Source of the DNA: Bemisia tabaci | Lineage: Eukaryota > Arthropoda > Insecta > Hemiptera > Aleyrodidae | Length of the DNA stretch: 64,000 bases | NCBI RefSeq assembly: GCF_918797505.1 | Contig: NC_092795.1 | Span: 16,355,131 to 16,419,130 of the forward strand | Direction of reading: 5' to 3' | Shown: in pieces, positions 47,282 through 59,791 of the stretch | How positions within the stretch are numbered: the stretch's first letter is position 1 | Layout: each line of letters begins with the position of its first letter | Notes under the pieces: model-generated | Database searches by the model: none | Told to the model about the DNA's origin: nothing | The model's input: only the letters and a program-made list of their open reading frames with translations | Program-made: the position numbers and the translations under genes

Positions 47282-50159
47282 ACCGCATGAGGCTTACAAC
47301 GTTGCTGAGATCGTGCGATTTCTCATACGATTTTCTGCGAGTGAAATGCATTTACAGCCAACTTTTTTACAGTTTTTACGAGCATTTTTACGAAATTTTT
47401 GAACCACCGAAAGTCAACTTATAAGACATTTCAAAATTCGGAATTTCAGAACGGCAATGACTTCAAAACGGGTACCGAGTATTGTTTGAGTCACAATAAC
47501 TTGTTTATCAATTTCGCACAATGTATTTCTCCACGAGGAAATTTAAGTCGATTTTCAGAAACGCTTATCGCGTAATCGATGATACTTTGTCAAAAAAGAA
47601 TTTCAGAAATGAAATCTTCGCACCTTTAAATGGTAAAAGCGACTTTTTGAGAGTCATGGACCAACGGAGTAGATTTTATTATTAAAGAAAATTGTCGGCA
47701 AAGCGTTAACTTCTCACAAAAATGGAGATTAGGATCCAGCTGCAATGACGAATTTTCAGTCTCATGTCTCATGTGTTAGCCTTTCCTTAAAGGTATTCTG
47801 TTGCAGAATAATTTGGAAAACCACTCAACATTGTGACACTTGTTTGACGCTCAGTTGGATGTTAAAGTCAGTTGTGATTTCTTGATATTTTTCCCCGTGT
47901 CTCTTTCCTTCGCAACGAAAATGGTAGAATGGAAGTCATGAATAATGAAAGGCACTCACCAATGGTACCATCGATACAACAAGGAAAAACATGATTAAAA
48001 TGATGGATGAGAGGTATTTGTATAGGGAGTCATACCAAGCTGTACACACATTTTTCCTCAGCAGTGTTCCACAACTTTAAAATTATTGAAAGAAATGCGA
48101 GTGTTGAAAAATCGTGGTAAAGTCCTGAAAAATTTTCGGCTTTGATTCCTGAATTTTTTCCCTCATAATAAACGAAGTATCCTCAATTTATTTACGAGAT
48201 AAGCGACATCTAATTTCTTGCGGAGAAAAAACAATGCGCGAGATGAAGAAACCAAGTCGGTCAAATAATGTGACGTCACAAATGTCCGGGATCCGTTCTC
48301 ACCCAAAAGTGATCGTTTTAATTGGGTGGATACCAAAAAAACAAACTTGTTCTCCTCTCAAACTATGCTATAGGGAACACTCGCCATGTAAAAATCCTCG
48401 CTCCTTGCGACAGGCCTGCACTGACCTTTGTACAGAGATGCATGTCCAAACTGAATAAAATATTAATCTTTCGAGACAAGCGCTGAAGAAAGGTAATTTA
48501 AACTTATCAGATCCCATGGCTTGCAACTCTCACTATCAGCGTTGACCGTTCATGTTGATACCTACATCAGTTCAATCATACAAGCAACTGATTATAAGTG
48601 TCAGCACCATACTTTGCCCAATAAAGTCTTCCATTGGTAGGAGACGGTCTCTTTCCGGATATCACCTACGGGCTGCGAGAATCCTTAAAGAAAAACAATT
48701 CCGGCTCGAAACGCCTTCATTGTCGTAAGATACTTTCCGATTTGCCTCACTGTTAGTTTAGTGGCTTGGTCGGCCTAACCCAACTTGTAGCTAACGGTGT
48801 CCGATTGCCCACTTTATTCGCTCACGGGAATTTGTACAAATTTGACCTAATATATACGTTTAGAACCTCTTTGAATGTGAATTTTGACCTCGGTACTTTC
48901 TGTATTAACACCTAACATTTTTTTCCGGGAGTCCGTTTTTTCTCCGCAAATTTTTTGGGATGAGGGCCACATGCACGACTTATGCAATAAAAAACTACTA
49001 GCGTTGGCACATTGCCAAGTTTTTCTCACCGAAAGCAGATCAAGAAATATAATTTACGCATACATTACTAACATTTTATGATTCGCAAATACAGACTGCT
49101 TAAATATTGACGATTCCCTTCCAAAATAAAGGACGATGAACAATCTTGGCAACTTTGCAATGCTAGTAGCTCCTTCCTGCAAAATTAATAAGTATTACAA
49201 ATTCCTAAGTACAGTCAAAAACTGTGCATAAAAATTCCTGATGCAACTTTAGTGAGGTCAGGCCTATGCAGTTCCTCGTAATTAAACACGTGTATTGACT
49301 GGTAAAGAATTGGTCTATGGGTCAAAATCTCAAAAACTTCAAGGTTAATTCTACTGCGAGTTTAAGGTTAAACGCTGTCTATAAATCGTCGTTTCCCGAA
49401 CGAGCGAGCTTAACTCCATTCCAAGATTACAAAATTGACTCAAACAATTCGATATTTTACAAGAATATACCTGTGGAATTTTTCTCCAAAATTTGTTAGA
49501 TTTTCGTATGAAATCAGATGAAAAATTAGTGAAAGTTTTAGTTGGAAATGCCCAAGAATCTATGGTTACAATTTAAATTTGCGAGGGGAAATTTGGCAAC
49601 AATGAAATGTAATTACGTTCTTTCGTGAAGAACACGACAATAAGACCCCAGAAGCTTCCCCCAATTTTTAACCCACCCTCGATCCCTCCCCTTGGTGGAT
49701 CCCCTTTACCCCTCCAAACCTAAGCAAATAAGGGGTTTGTTAGGGGGGGGGGGGGTTCAAAGTGCTTGACGTCGTTTAAGGGTCTGTCCCACGTATTCAC
49801 ACCATTTGCGGCCGACGACGGTAGCGAACGAAATTCGGGCCATATCTTATAGGCCGGTTTACGTGCGGCTGAAAGTTGCGGCAAAAATGTTGACTTCGCT
49901 ATCCGATCGCTGATTAATGGTTCAAACCGTTGAGGAACCAACCCGCAAGGAAGGCGCGAGCCAGCTGTAAAAAAAGCTCGACTTGCGCACGGCTCGAGTT
50001 TATAAATACAATTTTCCCCACTAAAAGTCGAATTTAGAGGCCAAGTTTCGCAACTTGCGGTCGACCGCAAGACCGCAAGATTCGGGCCCGGATCGGCGAG
50101 TTATCAAAGCCCCGGAGGGGATAAATGAAAGTAAAGGAAAAGACGCAAGAGCCACGCAA
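47282..50159. other. No gene seen; right part of a split family I element and other decayed repeats
   Basis: Starts with the continuation of the interrupted family I copy. A sequence like the family's other end (ACAATCTTGGCAACTTTGCA) is at about 49140-49160, so the copy may extend that far. A G-run lies at about 49743. No supported exons. Confidence 0.45.
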
Positions 50160-50525
50160 CCTCCCTTGGACGACCCGCGTTTCTGATATCCTAATCCTCG
50201 CGAGCCGTCGCGGCAAAGGTGATCGGGCGACCGGGGAGAGGGGGAGCTTTTAAGCCCGTGGGAGGGGGGGAGGGGGGAGGGAGTACCGGTGGAACGATCC
50301 GCGGACCCCCGCACGACCCCTCCCGCCCCCGGCCGGGAATAACCGGAATGGGAGGAGTCCTGCTGATCGGCTGATCGCCGACTGCCACCGCGCCGCTGCT
50401 GATACGATCTTGTGTAGGTCAGTGTGCACCGGAGCAGCTTCGTTCTTCTCCCCAAGAGCCGGCCGCGGAGGCAGTTGTCAAGACAATGGGCTCAGGCTCA
50501 GCGCCGCGTGGACCACGCGATTTTT
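50160..50525. promoter_or_regulatory. GC-rich, CpG-rich island; possible promoter
   Basis: A block of clearly higher GC than any other long stretch of the window, with many CpG (GCGAGCCGTCGCGGC, CCACCGCGCCGCTGCTG, GGCCGCGGAGG). It contains TCAGTGTGCACC at about 50419, like an arthropod TCAGT initiator on the plus strand. No ATG-started coding frame with a donor was found on either strand. It lies 6 kb upstream of the first visible LARP1 exon and could hold its promoter; a repeat origin is equally possible. Confidence 0.3.
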
Positions 50526-50536
50526 AACCCCAGCCA

Positions 50537-50928
50537 GATGATGAGGACTGGAAAAAGAAAACGAGAGGAAGGGAAGAAAGAAGAAGAGAAGAAGGGACGA
50601 AAGAAGAAGAGAGGAAGGACGAAAGAAGAAGAGAGGAAGGAATGAAAGAAGAGAGGAGGGGAAGATAGGAGAAGAGAAGAGGGAAGGAGAAAAGAGAGAA
50701 GGAGAAAAGAAAGAAGAGAAGAGAAGAAAGAAAAAGAGAAGAGAAAATAAGTGAAGAAAGGAGAGGAGAAAGAGGGGAAGAAAGAGGAGAGGAGAAAGAA
50801 GGGAAGAAAGAAGGGAAGAAAGAAGGGCAGAAAGAAGGGGAGGAGAAAGAAGGGAAGGAAGAAGGGGAGGAGAGAGAAGGGAAGAAAGAGGAAGGAGAAA
50901 AAGAAAACGACAAGGATGAGGAAATTTT
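50537..50928. repeat. ~390-bp purine tract (GA-rich) on the plus strand
   Basis: Almost only A and G on the plus strand, in irregular GAAGAAAG/GGAAGAAAG units with a few T or C interruptions. Long open frames on both strands (Lys/Arg/Glu one way, Ser/Phe/Pro the other) are composition artefacts. It starts directly at the edge of the GC-rich island. Confidence 0.92.
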
Positions 50929-51313
50929 TCATTCTCCTTTCTCCTTCCGCCTCTTCCATCCTTACCCCTCTTACTCCTTTTTTTAACTCCAATCTGAAGA
51001 TGAAAACTAGGGAAAGGCAGAAGTGAAAAAAGAGGAAGAGGAGGGAAGGGAAGAAAAAGAGGAGAGAGAGAAAAGAGAAAAAGAAAACGACACGGATGAA
51101 GAAAATTTTCAGAATTTTTCTCCTTCCTCCTTTTCTGCTCCTTACCCTTTTTACTTTCTCTTCTTTTTCTCCTTTATGTTTTTCTTCCTCTAATGTAGTT
51201 ATTTTTCTTCTAATTGCTCCTCCTCTTGTTCTTCTATTTTCTTTCTTTATCTATATTTCTTCTCCTATTTTTCCTCCTGCCTCCTCTCATTCCTCCTCTT
51301 TGTTCTCTGTCTG
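50929..51313. repeat. Alternating pyrimidine and purine tracts
   Basis: A pyrimidine stretch (about 50930-50985), then purine (about 51005-51104), then pyrimidine-rich (about 51111-51313). They continue the strand-asymmetric composition of the neighbouring 390-bp tract. GGATGAGGAAATTTTTCATT and GGATGAAGAAAATTTTCAGA suggest a partial duplication of the tract end. Confidence 0.75.
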
Positions 51314-53081
51314 ACTTAATTTGAATCTTTTAAACATCAGCTCTTTCGAATCAAAAAGCAAAGACTGAGAGGAAAAAAGAAGAGGGAAAAAGAAGAGTGG
51401 TCCTTGAAAGTTTTCAGTTTTCCTTACAATAACTGCAGTTTTCGGACGTCTTCGTTCGACTGTCACGAAAGCGCAAGAGTTACAAAAGAGAGCAGGAGAA
51501 GAACTTCCAGACTTTAGCGTAAAATTTACGAACATTTACAGGTCTCTGCTAAAGTCCTTCGTTTCCTCTAATTTTCTTTTCTGTTTCAGCCCTTCACCAA
51601 TGAAAAAAGCGATACTTGCTAGTTCACTGATTTTCTCTCGCTTCATAAATACGTAAGAAATCAAAATTTATTTTCTTCTCAGAAGAAATTGATTGTTTCA
51701 TAGAAAAACTTGGTCGAAAGAAAAAAAAGAAATAGCTTAATTCCAAATTGGACAAAACCCGGTACTTGGAAACTTTTAAAATTGCCACTCCTGCGTACAC
51801 CTCATAGGAACACCGAGAAAAGAGACGACCAATTTCATTGCATTGAAAAAGTGTGCAACGCATCACGCGTTACGGACAGCAGTAGTTGAGTCCATGCAAA
51901 ATAACACGCATAAAATAATATTAAAGATACGGCTATTTCTTCATGAACGATGCACCGTGTCGTGGAAGAGCACCGAATGTGCGGGATCAGCATTCTCAGA
52001 AAATTCCCGTCAGCATGGCAAGGAGATCCGTGCGAAAAGTGTTCACGGCAAACTTCCTTAGCAACAGCACCACTCAACTCGGGCATGTAATTTCTTTCTT
52101 TGTAATTAATGAATTTTTCAATAAACGATAAGTTGAATATTTGCCTCCTTCCTTACAAAATTTCTTTACCCTTGGAGAAAAAAAAAAAATTAAGCTTTTC
52201 CAGGTAAGTAATAGAGAATTTGCACGCAAATCTTTTAAGTGCTTCATTTGAAAAGGCTTAAATAGCTGATTTCGCAGTATTGTTTATAATTTCTTTCTGA
52301 TAAAGGGAAAAAGTATGAAAATAGATTCGAAAGTGGGGAAATTGCACCGCCTACAGTGACGTCATCTGGTAGCATTTTTTAAATTAAAACACATGTATTT
52401 AAGCAGATTAGATCATTTTGTCATAATCTTCTCCATATTATAATTGTTCCAAGTATGAGGCAATGGTATCTTTGTGTTAAGTTCAATCAGTCGTTTCCAC
52501 TTGAGTACGAGACACATCAAATTTCAGACACCTGCAAAAGCTTAATTAAATCCGATTAGGAGGTTCATAAAATTGCGTTCCTTTGTACTCCCGGACATTT
52601 CTTGCGTGTTTTTATCCTTTGACTTTTCCCGGTTTTTTGTGTTTTCCCAAAAAGAATGGACTAGGCGCATCCGAACAGATTTGTTCCTCGTGGCCAAATC
52701 TCACAATAGTTGTCGGAGGACTTCCGCTTAAAAATACACAGAAAAGTTTATTTACTATTAATTACAGGTCGTCCGTAGCAGGGAAACCATTAGTAAACCA
52801 TAAGAAAGAAGAACATTTTCCCTTCTGCAATACGCTTGAAATAGCGACACTAGGTCTCATATACAGATAGAGAAGATGTGTTTTACAGACCACGCACGCC
52901 AACAATCAAAACACTGCATGAATCGGGGAGGGGGGGGGGGGGGCAAAAGTAAAGTTCGGAGATCGACACCATTTTTCGCGTAGTGATGATTGGTGAGGAT
53001 AGAATTCGCCTAAAGATGATGACTATTAAATTTCGAAATGAGCAGTTTGCTAGGCGAGTTGACGCAAATTATCTTATAGTG
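51314..53081. other. No gene seen
   Basis: AT-rich, no supported exons or element ends. A run of more than 10 G is at about 52928-52943 on the plus strand. Confidence 0.45.
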
Positions 53082-53306
53082 CACTGGAAAAAAACACATT
53101 GGATCTAGAGTCCAGACTCTAGAAAACATTGACAAGAAAAAGGACTCTTGATTCAATCAGATTTAAGCTTAAATCAAAAGAAAATCCGCTCAAATTAAGA
53201 GGCTTGGTTCTTGATTTAAGCTTAAATCTGATCGAATCAAGGGTATTTTTCTTGCCGATGTTTTGAAAAGTCTGGACTCTAGATACAATGTGTTTTTTTT
53301 CCAGTG
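53082..53306. mobile_element. Foldback MITE CACTGGAAAAAAAC (family H, copy 1)
   Basis: Left CACTGGAAAAAAACACATTG with GATCTAGAGTCCAGACTCTA; right TAGATACAATGTGTTTTTTT with TCCAGTG. Arms include GATTTAAGCTTAAATC repeated on both sides. 225 bp. Relatives at 55835-56339 and 61694-61906. Confidence 0.85.
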
Positions 53307-54811
53307 TCTAGGTTTGCTAAGCGTTGCGTTGACTTTCGAACATAACTTTTACACTGAGGGGACAATATAATTGCGGGATCGCCAAAATATATTTGTTCTG
53401 GTTAATTGTGACAGTTTTGAAGTGCGAGCAAGACGGTCAAGATCAAAACGATTCGAAATGACGGGTTCGATGATTTTGAGGAAAGAAATCGGTCACCAGC
53501 GTCATTGTTTCCATGACAACAGGCAGCGCCTCACGGCCGAACTCTAATGACCTCTGTGTATTTCATTGATAAGAAATAACGTGAGAAAAAGGCTCGAACA
53601 ACGGTTTAGCAGAAGTTTCGACACGAGTTCCCTACAAAATACGCAAAAAAAACAGCAGAGTCTACTTCGAGGAACAGTAACCGATCATAACCGAGAAAAA
53701 AGAGGAAAAAACCATGCAGAATTTGTTTCAGAACAATGGACCGTGCGAAACTACCTCTCTTTCAGTCACTGGTTACAAATAAAAGCTCCCTGACTTATCG
53801 AACTTATTCTGCTTATTTTTTCTTGTCGTCATATCTTTTGCGATAGATAACGGTTAGTGCTAATTATTCTTACATTGAAGTCTCTCTGAGCTAGCTGGCA
53901 CGCAGCAGCGATGATGGGCGTTTGCTGAGTTTGTTATCACCGAAGTATGAAACCTATGCGTTGGCGGAATGTGCAATTATTAATTTCCCCCGGCCATCAT
54001 TTTATCTTCGGCCAGTTTCCCGCTTCGAGAATGATGAGACCCGACCTCATCGATGTGCTCGGGATTCACCAATTAGCGTTGTCTTCACTCGTCAAAATGT
54101 CGTCAAAATGGAAGCTGAAAGTTAATCGATTTCAACAATACGTGGCTCAAAGTCGGGACTTGATGCGATTGATGAGTGTTGCAACTCAAAATAGAGCAGC
54201 GCGACTCTCTTTCAATCAACAATCGCGATCAGATCGTATTTATCGATTCACTTTGAGCTTCCATTTTGACGCCATTTTGACGAGTGGACACTGGGCTATT
54301 CGGCTCACCGTTTGAAATCCTATTTACACCCTAGGACTGCCCTGCTGAGGAATAGCATGTCATTCATGGAGAGAGGGTAGAGGGACAGGTAGACGGTGAT
54401 ATAATTGATAGCAAAAGCACGGAGACAAAAAAATACCTGATACAATATATTTTCAACACTTGGTAAAAATAACTACTTAATTAGTGGGAAATTCACTTCA
54501 AAATTCAAATTTTTAAGCATCGAACAGGGAGTTTGCCCTTCCTTACCTTCATGAGGCCCCATGTAATTTGAAACTTTAATTACATATATCTCGAACTGGC
54601 GAAAACTGCACTTATGAACCTTGCCCTCTAAGCCCCTCATTGCAGCCATGTTTCGCGCTGTTTCATTTGTTTTTAAACCTAAAAACTGGTGGGGGACCTC
54701 CACTTACGATTTATGACTTTGTCTGTGAGCAGCATGCGTCCATACGGTGTTTATGGACGTCTGTTATCAGCGAGGTATGAAGCATGTGCAGCTCCGCGTC
54801 GGCTCGCGGAG
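53307..54811. other. No gene seen
   Basis: No supported exons. A minus-strand open frame (54473-54703) begins MEVPHQFLGLKTNET but has no recognisable family. Confidence 0.4.
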
Positions 54812-55539
54812 CACAATGGGTCGAGTCACAGGAGAAGATCGGACAGCATTTGGAGACTTTAAAAGCTCATAACTCCGTTCATACAGAACTTTGAGGTTTT
54901 GAAAGTGGTTTCATTGTGAAATGGAAATGTTGCATGTGTGAGGGCTTTGCGATTTGACCATCGATTCTTACATAAAAGTTCGCGAGAAACACGATGGTGC
55001 CACTGGTTTTCTCTGAAATCATCTCCCAAGCTCAATAAAAGCTCTCAAAGTGAGGCCAAAATGGAGGGGATATCCCACCCTACCCTGAGAGTCCACCTTT
55101 ACATCAAAACAAACTCTCCTTACATAGATAGGGAGAAAATACATTGACAGGGCTGCCACTTTATCTGGGGACTCCAAAACTGAAAACACGGCAACCCTGC
55201 TAATGTATTTGCTCCCTATCTTTACATGGAGAGTTTGTTTTGATGTAGAGGTGGACTCTCAGGGTAGGGTGGGATATCCCCTCCATTTTGGCTTCACTTT
55301 GAGAGCTTTTTTTGAGCTTGGGAGATGATTTCAGAGAAAACCAGTGGCACCATCGTGTTTCTCGCGAACTTTTACATAAGAATCAATGGTCAAATCGGAA
55401 ATCCCTCACACATGCAACATCTCCATTGTCTGCCGAACGCATCCCTTATGATTAAAAATTTGACGATTTAAACATTAAAATTTGCAGTTACAGTTAAAAA
55501 TGTCATGTCCGACCTCTCTGATTGACTCGATCCACTGTG
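54812..55539. mobile_element. 728-bp foldback, family D ends with ~210-bp arms
   Basis: Outer ends CACAATGGGTCGAGTCACAG and TTGACTCGATCCACTGTG match family D. Inside, 54936-55146 is inverted by 55201-55414 with very few mismatches (e.g. GAGAAACACGATGGTGCCAC / GTGGCACCATCGTGTTTCTC). The 54-bp spacer itself has CAGGGCTGCCAC / GGCAACCCTG ends, like the nested element at 55990-56269. Confidence 0.88.
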
Positions 55540-55834
55540 CGGGGGTTGTCCCGAGTCCGCGTCTGCGGTAGTACGAATTTTCCGGGAGCCGAGCTCCGAG
55601 CCTGTCTCACTGAACCGGTTTCTCCTCGGCCCGGAATCGCGCACCGTAAACGCTGCAACTCTGTTGCTAACATATTTTTCACGATTTTTAAGAAGCAATA
55701 ATAATGGTCGTTGGGTTGGCCAAAAACCATTATTCTGATCGTTCGGTCTTGTAGATTAGTAAATGATGAGATCTGTCCTTTTGTCAACTTTCTACGTATT
55801 ATTCTACGGTCTTCAGTAATAGTCGTTCCTTAAA

Positions 55835-56339
55835 TACTGGAAAAAAGTCTCTTGCATCCAGAGTCCAGGCTCTTAAAGAATTTGACCAGAAAAAGTACTC
55901 TTCATTCGATCGGATTTTTGTTAGAATCGAGTCACGCCTCTCGATGAGAGCGGATTTTCTTTTGATCCAAACAAAAATCCAATTGCATGCAGGGTTGCCA
56001 TAAAATTTAGAAAATGAAATTCCCTGACATTTTCCTTATTTCCCTGACACATTTTGGTAAAATTTCCTGACAATTGAGGATATGCCAGATGGTTAAAAAG
56101 ACATAACTTCGAATAGGTTTCACGCAAAATCTATTGTTTGAAACGTTAAACCTAGTCTAGAAAGCAAATGAAGTTGACATGACAATTTTTCCCAGACACT
56201 TTCGTCATTTTCCTTGACTTCTTAAAATTCCCTGATATTTCCCGGGTTTCCCTGACTATGGCAACCCTGTCATGAGTATTTTTTCTTGTCAAATTTTTAA
56301 AGAGTCTGGACTCTGAACCCGAGAGACTCCTTTCCAGTA
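55835..56339. mobile_element. Foldback MITE (family H, copy 2), interrupted
   Basis: TACTGGAAAAAAGTCTCTTG left, GAGAGACTCCTTTCCAGTA right. It is about 280 bp longer than copy 1 because another element (55990-56269) is inserted. Confidence 0.8.
55990..56269. mobile_element. Nested element CAGGGTTGCCATAAAATTT
   Basis: Ends CAGGGTTGCCATA and TATGGCAACCCTG are perfect inverted repeats. The interior has repeated TTTCCCTGACA motifs. CATG occurs on both sides, so a short duplication is possible. Inserted in the family H copy. Confidence 0.8.
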
Positions 56340-58471
56340 AACAGCCTTCCCCTGGAAAAGCTCCTTACGGTTTAAATTGCAGCTAAGGTATGGGGTCCAG
56401 AATTCTTGACCAATGTTGGCGCATCAAAGGTTACTTCCTCTTTGACTTTACTGAGACTGAACGCGGAGCAACCACTACAAAGTCGCGCAAACCAGCTCAT
56501 TATTGATTTATAAACCCAAGGCGAAAAAAACCATGGTAATGGTATGCAATATCGCTGAGGATGACGTCAATGACGGTAGCGATACAGTGCATGCTGAACC
56601 AACTTTGGTATTTTTTCCTCTCCTTTCTTCGACGGCACACGGTACTCCGCGCTGCACCTGTCTCTTTGACGTAGAGGTCGCTGATAGTGATAGTAGCTCA
56701 GAAAACAAGGGCAGGACCGTTTTTGAAGTTGTGGACTGATCGGTCCACTCGACACCGAGATGAGGGAGAGCAAGGGAATTGGAAGTAGGTGATGGGGGGA
56801 GGAAAGAGAAAGAGAGAGGGAGAGATAATAAAATTATCATAATATAAAAAATAAAGTTCGAAAAAGAGAGGCCGATTGGCTTTAATCGATAGCTTTGACG
56901 TAATCCACCAAACGGGCAAAAAAATAGGACTGATGAACGAAGACACGAGAACGAGCTTTCTCTTGCCAGCGGCTCTGACATAATTTTTCGGAAACGGGCG
57001 CTGGACCTTCGATCGTATGTTTGGACAAAATTCGTCAAAAATAAACCAAGGATAGTCAGAAACAGGAGGTCTCCTCTTAAGTGCGGTATGCAGGACGTTT
57101 AGAGAGAATCAATGGTGAATCCATTCCAAGTGCTATATAACTGATGAGCGCCCAGGATGAAAAAGTAACCAAAATTTTGTGTTAATTTGGGAAGTAGAAC
57201 TAAGTAACCTAAACGTGCGGTTATTATGTTTGGGTATTAACCAAATTTTTGGGGTTACATTTACCAGATCTTTGGGTTGAAAATTTGCAACTTTGTTGAT
57301 GAACAGGCGCGAAAAGCTAAGATCGAACCTGGATCTTATATATTGGTGAGAGTCTAATATGCTAGCAACCTCTGATGTGAATATGAATATTCGAATGTTG
57401 CCAAATTGCCCTTGATTAAACATTTATTTTTGAAGAAAATTGAGTTTACTTTTCTAGGCATTTTTAGGATACTTCAGAGTCACTGACAAATAAAATTCCA
57501 TGAAAAATAAATAATCACAAATTTTCCATTCGTATCTCATCAAAGCATAAGTGACGTCCAAAATCTCATTCATACATGGTGTTCTTCCGTAGCACGACAG
57601 TTATCTCCTAGCAAGGAGGTTACAGTCGATGACATTCATATTACTTAATGAAATTGCCAATGTGAAATCCTGCAGATGATGAAATCCGACATCACCGCGA
57701 ACCGCGCATGTGCTTGGCAAAGATCACCGAAAACTCGTAAAAATTACTAGAGATGAAGGTTAAAATTACGTTTCTGTACCTTCAATTCCTTTAAACATTC
57801 AAAAGTTCCGTTCGCCCCCCCTTTTTTTTCCAAGCCGAATATTTGAACTAGCCCTCCGTACTGATGTCAATTTCACATCCTGAGAGACATTCAAAAAATC
57901 TGATAACATTGATTGGTGCGAAGAGTTTATCGTTCAGAGAGGTGACTACACGTAAGATTAGACAATTGTCAGCCGAATCATGTGTCATGTTTAAAAATAG
58001 CATTTTCGCGGTCGGGGGAAGGGGGAGGGGTGTAGATCAACAGCACAACTGAACATTGTATATAGACGCTACTAATGGAACCTCAAAGAAAAACGACGTA
58101 TCTCCAGTTTATTATGAGGTTAAACTTTTGTTTTTGTTTGGACCTGATTGGTAGGACGGAAAATGCTTGTGGTAACGTCACGACTAATATACGAAATCAT
58201 TTTCACAATGCATATCTGCAATGAGATCATGCAAGTTTAGTTAAAGTTCAAATTTTCCGAACTAACCTTAGCTTTTTCTACAAAAGGTAAAACTTATTTT
58301 CGATGAAAGTACCGTATAAGTTAAGTGAGAATTATTATTTGGTTGTTTATTAAAAAAATTGAAGATTCAGATAGCGCATCGTAGAGTTTAACCGAGCACA
58401 AGAGACTACTGACCAAGGCATGATAATGATTACCCTCCCAAAATACTAGTGACTTTCGCTCAGAGATATAA
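56340..58471. other. No gene seen; decayed repeats
   Basis: Around 57173-57268 GTAACCAAAATTTTGTGTTA is loosely inverted by GTATTAACCAAATTTTTGGG. At about 57565-57600 lies a degenerate end of family A (CATACATGGTGTTCTTCC, AGCACGACAG). The 176-codon minus-strand open frame (56508-57038) has no family resemblance. Confidence 0.45.
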
Positions 58472-58637
58472 TAGTGGCGTGGCGTATACTTCGCGATATA
58501 TCGATTGATATGCTATGTGAACCTTTTGAAAATGATCGATAAACAGGGTGTTCGCGACAAATACCTTGAAAATCGATTCTTTACCACAGCTTCAAATGCG
58601 GAAATATCGATAATCGATCATTCGCGCCCTGCCACTG
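58472..58637. mobile_element. hAT-like MITE (family E, copy 3)
   Basis: TAGTGGCGTGGCGTATACTT at the left with CGATATATCGATTGATATGC; CCCTGCCACTG at the right. It has the family layout but no remaining target-site duplication. Confidence 0.75.
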
Positions 58638-59243
58638 AATGACCGACCACGGGAAAGGGACTTTATTGCATCGATGCAATTTTTCTGGGAAGGCGATCGT
58701 AGTGTAAGGGCTGCGAGCGGTTTAGCTTTATGACAACAGAAGGCGCCAAAGTGCACTTTGTTTAAAAAAAATTCAGCCTCCAGCTCGTCAAGTTAACATT
58801 GTAAATGCAACTTTATTTTTAGAACGAAGTATTTTGAACTTCTGACTTCAAACTTCATAATTCCGGTTCGACTCAACACTTTACGACTATTTTCCGTGCC
58901 AAAATTCTAGTAAATCGCTCAAACAATGGTACCAGGAACTCGCCTTCTAGTTTTTTCGACACTATACGGAAAAAAATATCGATGGTTCCTAAATCCCTGA
59001 TTCTGGCTGACCCCTAAAAAATTTAGTGGCCATAGTACTAGATTTCTCACAGACCTTATTACGCGTCCAGCAAACGTAGTTAGATGCGAGGTTGATAGTG
59101 AAAAATGTCTATCGTAGGTCACTAGATTTTAAGATTTCATGGGGATGACATACTACCGGTAATATAGTAACAAATAATATTATTTTCGTCCGAGTTGGGT
59201 CCGTTATCCTTTGAACGATCACACGCACAATACTTACTCTTCC

Positions 59244-59521
59244 CAGACGAAAGGACGTAACTAAACAACACCATTGCAAAATTATGCAATTTATAATGCA
59301 ATATTTGCAATTCCGTAGATTGTGTTTACACTAGAAGACTATTACTGAGGAATCTCTAGCTGTAATATCTCTGGTTTTTTTTTTTTTTTTTTTTTTGGTC
59401 ACATGCAAAAGTTGGGAGATGTTTATTAGGAAAATTACGCGATCATGCTCTTGCAGTAAATTGAACCGTTTGCGTTGATTTTAAGGCCTTAATATGGAGT
59501 TACGTTACGTTCTTTCGTCTG
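59244..59521. mobile_element. MITE family L, copy 2
   Basis: CAGACGAAAGGACGTAAC left and GTTACGTTCTTTCGTCTG right, 278 bp. A T-run of about 23 lies inside at 59371-59395. No target-site duplication seen. Confidence 0.75.
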
Positions 59522-59791
59522 ACGAACGCCGAATTCCGGCATCATCCAATTGAGGCGTTGGGTGCAGAAAGGGCATTACTTGGTTGCGGTGTTTCAAAAT
59601 CCTCACTGCTAATTTATGTTTTAAAGAGAAAACTATTTAGTGAATTTTCGGAAATTTCTCGTTTTCAGCATTGCCAACTCATATAGTACATTCCGTAAAG
59701 GTTAACACGAATTACATGCATTTGCTTTAATCACTATGGATGACACGTAAGCGGAAATTTTGAGACACCGCAACCAGGAAATGCCCTTTCT

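Noticed and set aside
50021..50455. 144-codon minus-strand frame in the GC-rich island as LARP1 N-terminus
   Set aside because: It has no ATG start, no PW motif of the LARP1 N-terminus, and no donor giving phase 1 to reach visible exon 1.
50498..50992. 164- and 129-codon Ser/Phe/Pro-rich frames and Lys/Arg/Glu-rich frames
   Set aside because: They are produced by the purine tract composition: all frames stay open because stop codons need T on the purine strand or A on the other.
56508..57038. 176-codon minus-strand frame
   Set aside because: No domain or motif recognised; it runs over a GA-rich patch and hydrophobic low-complexity sequence.
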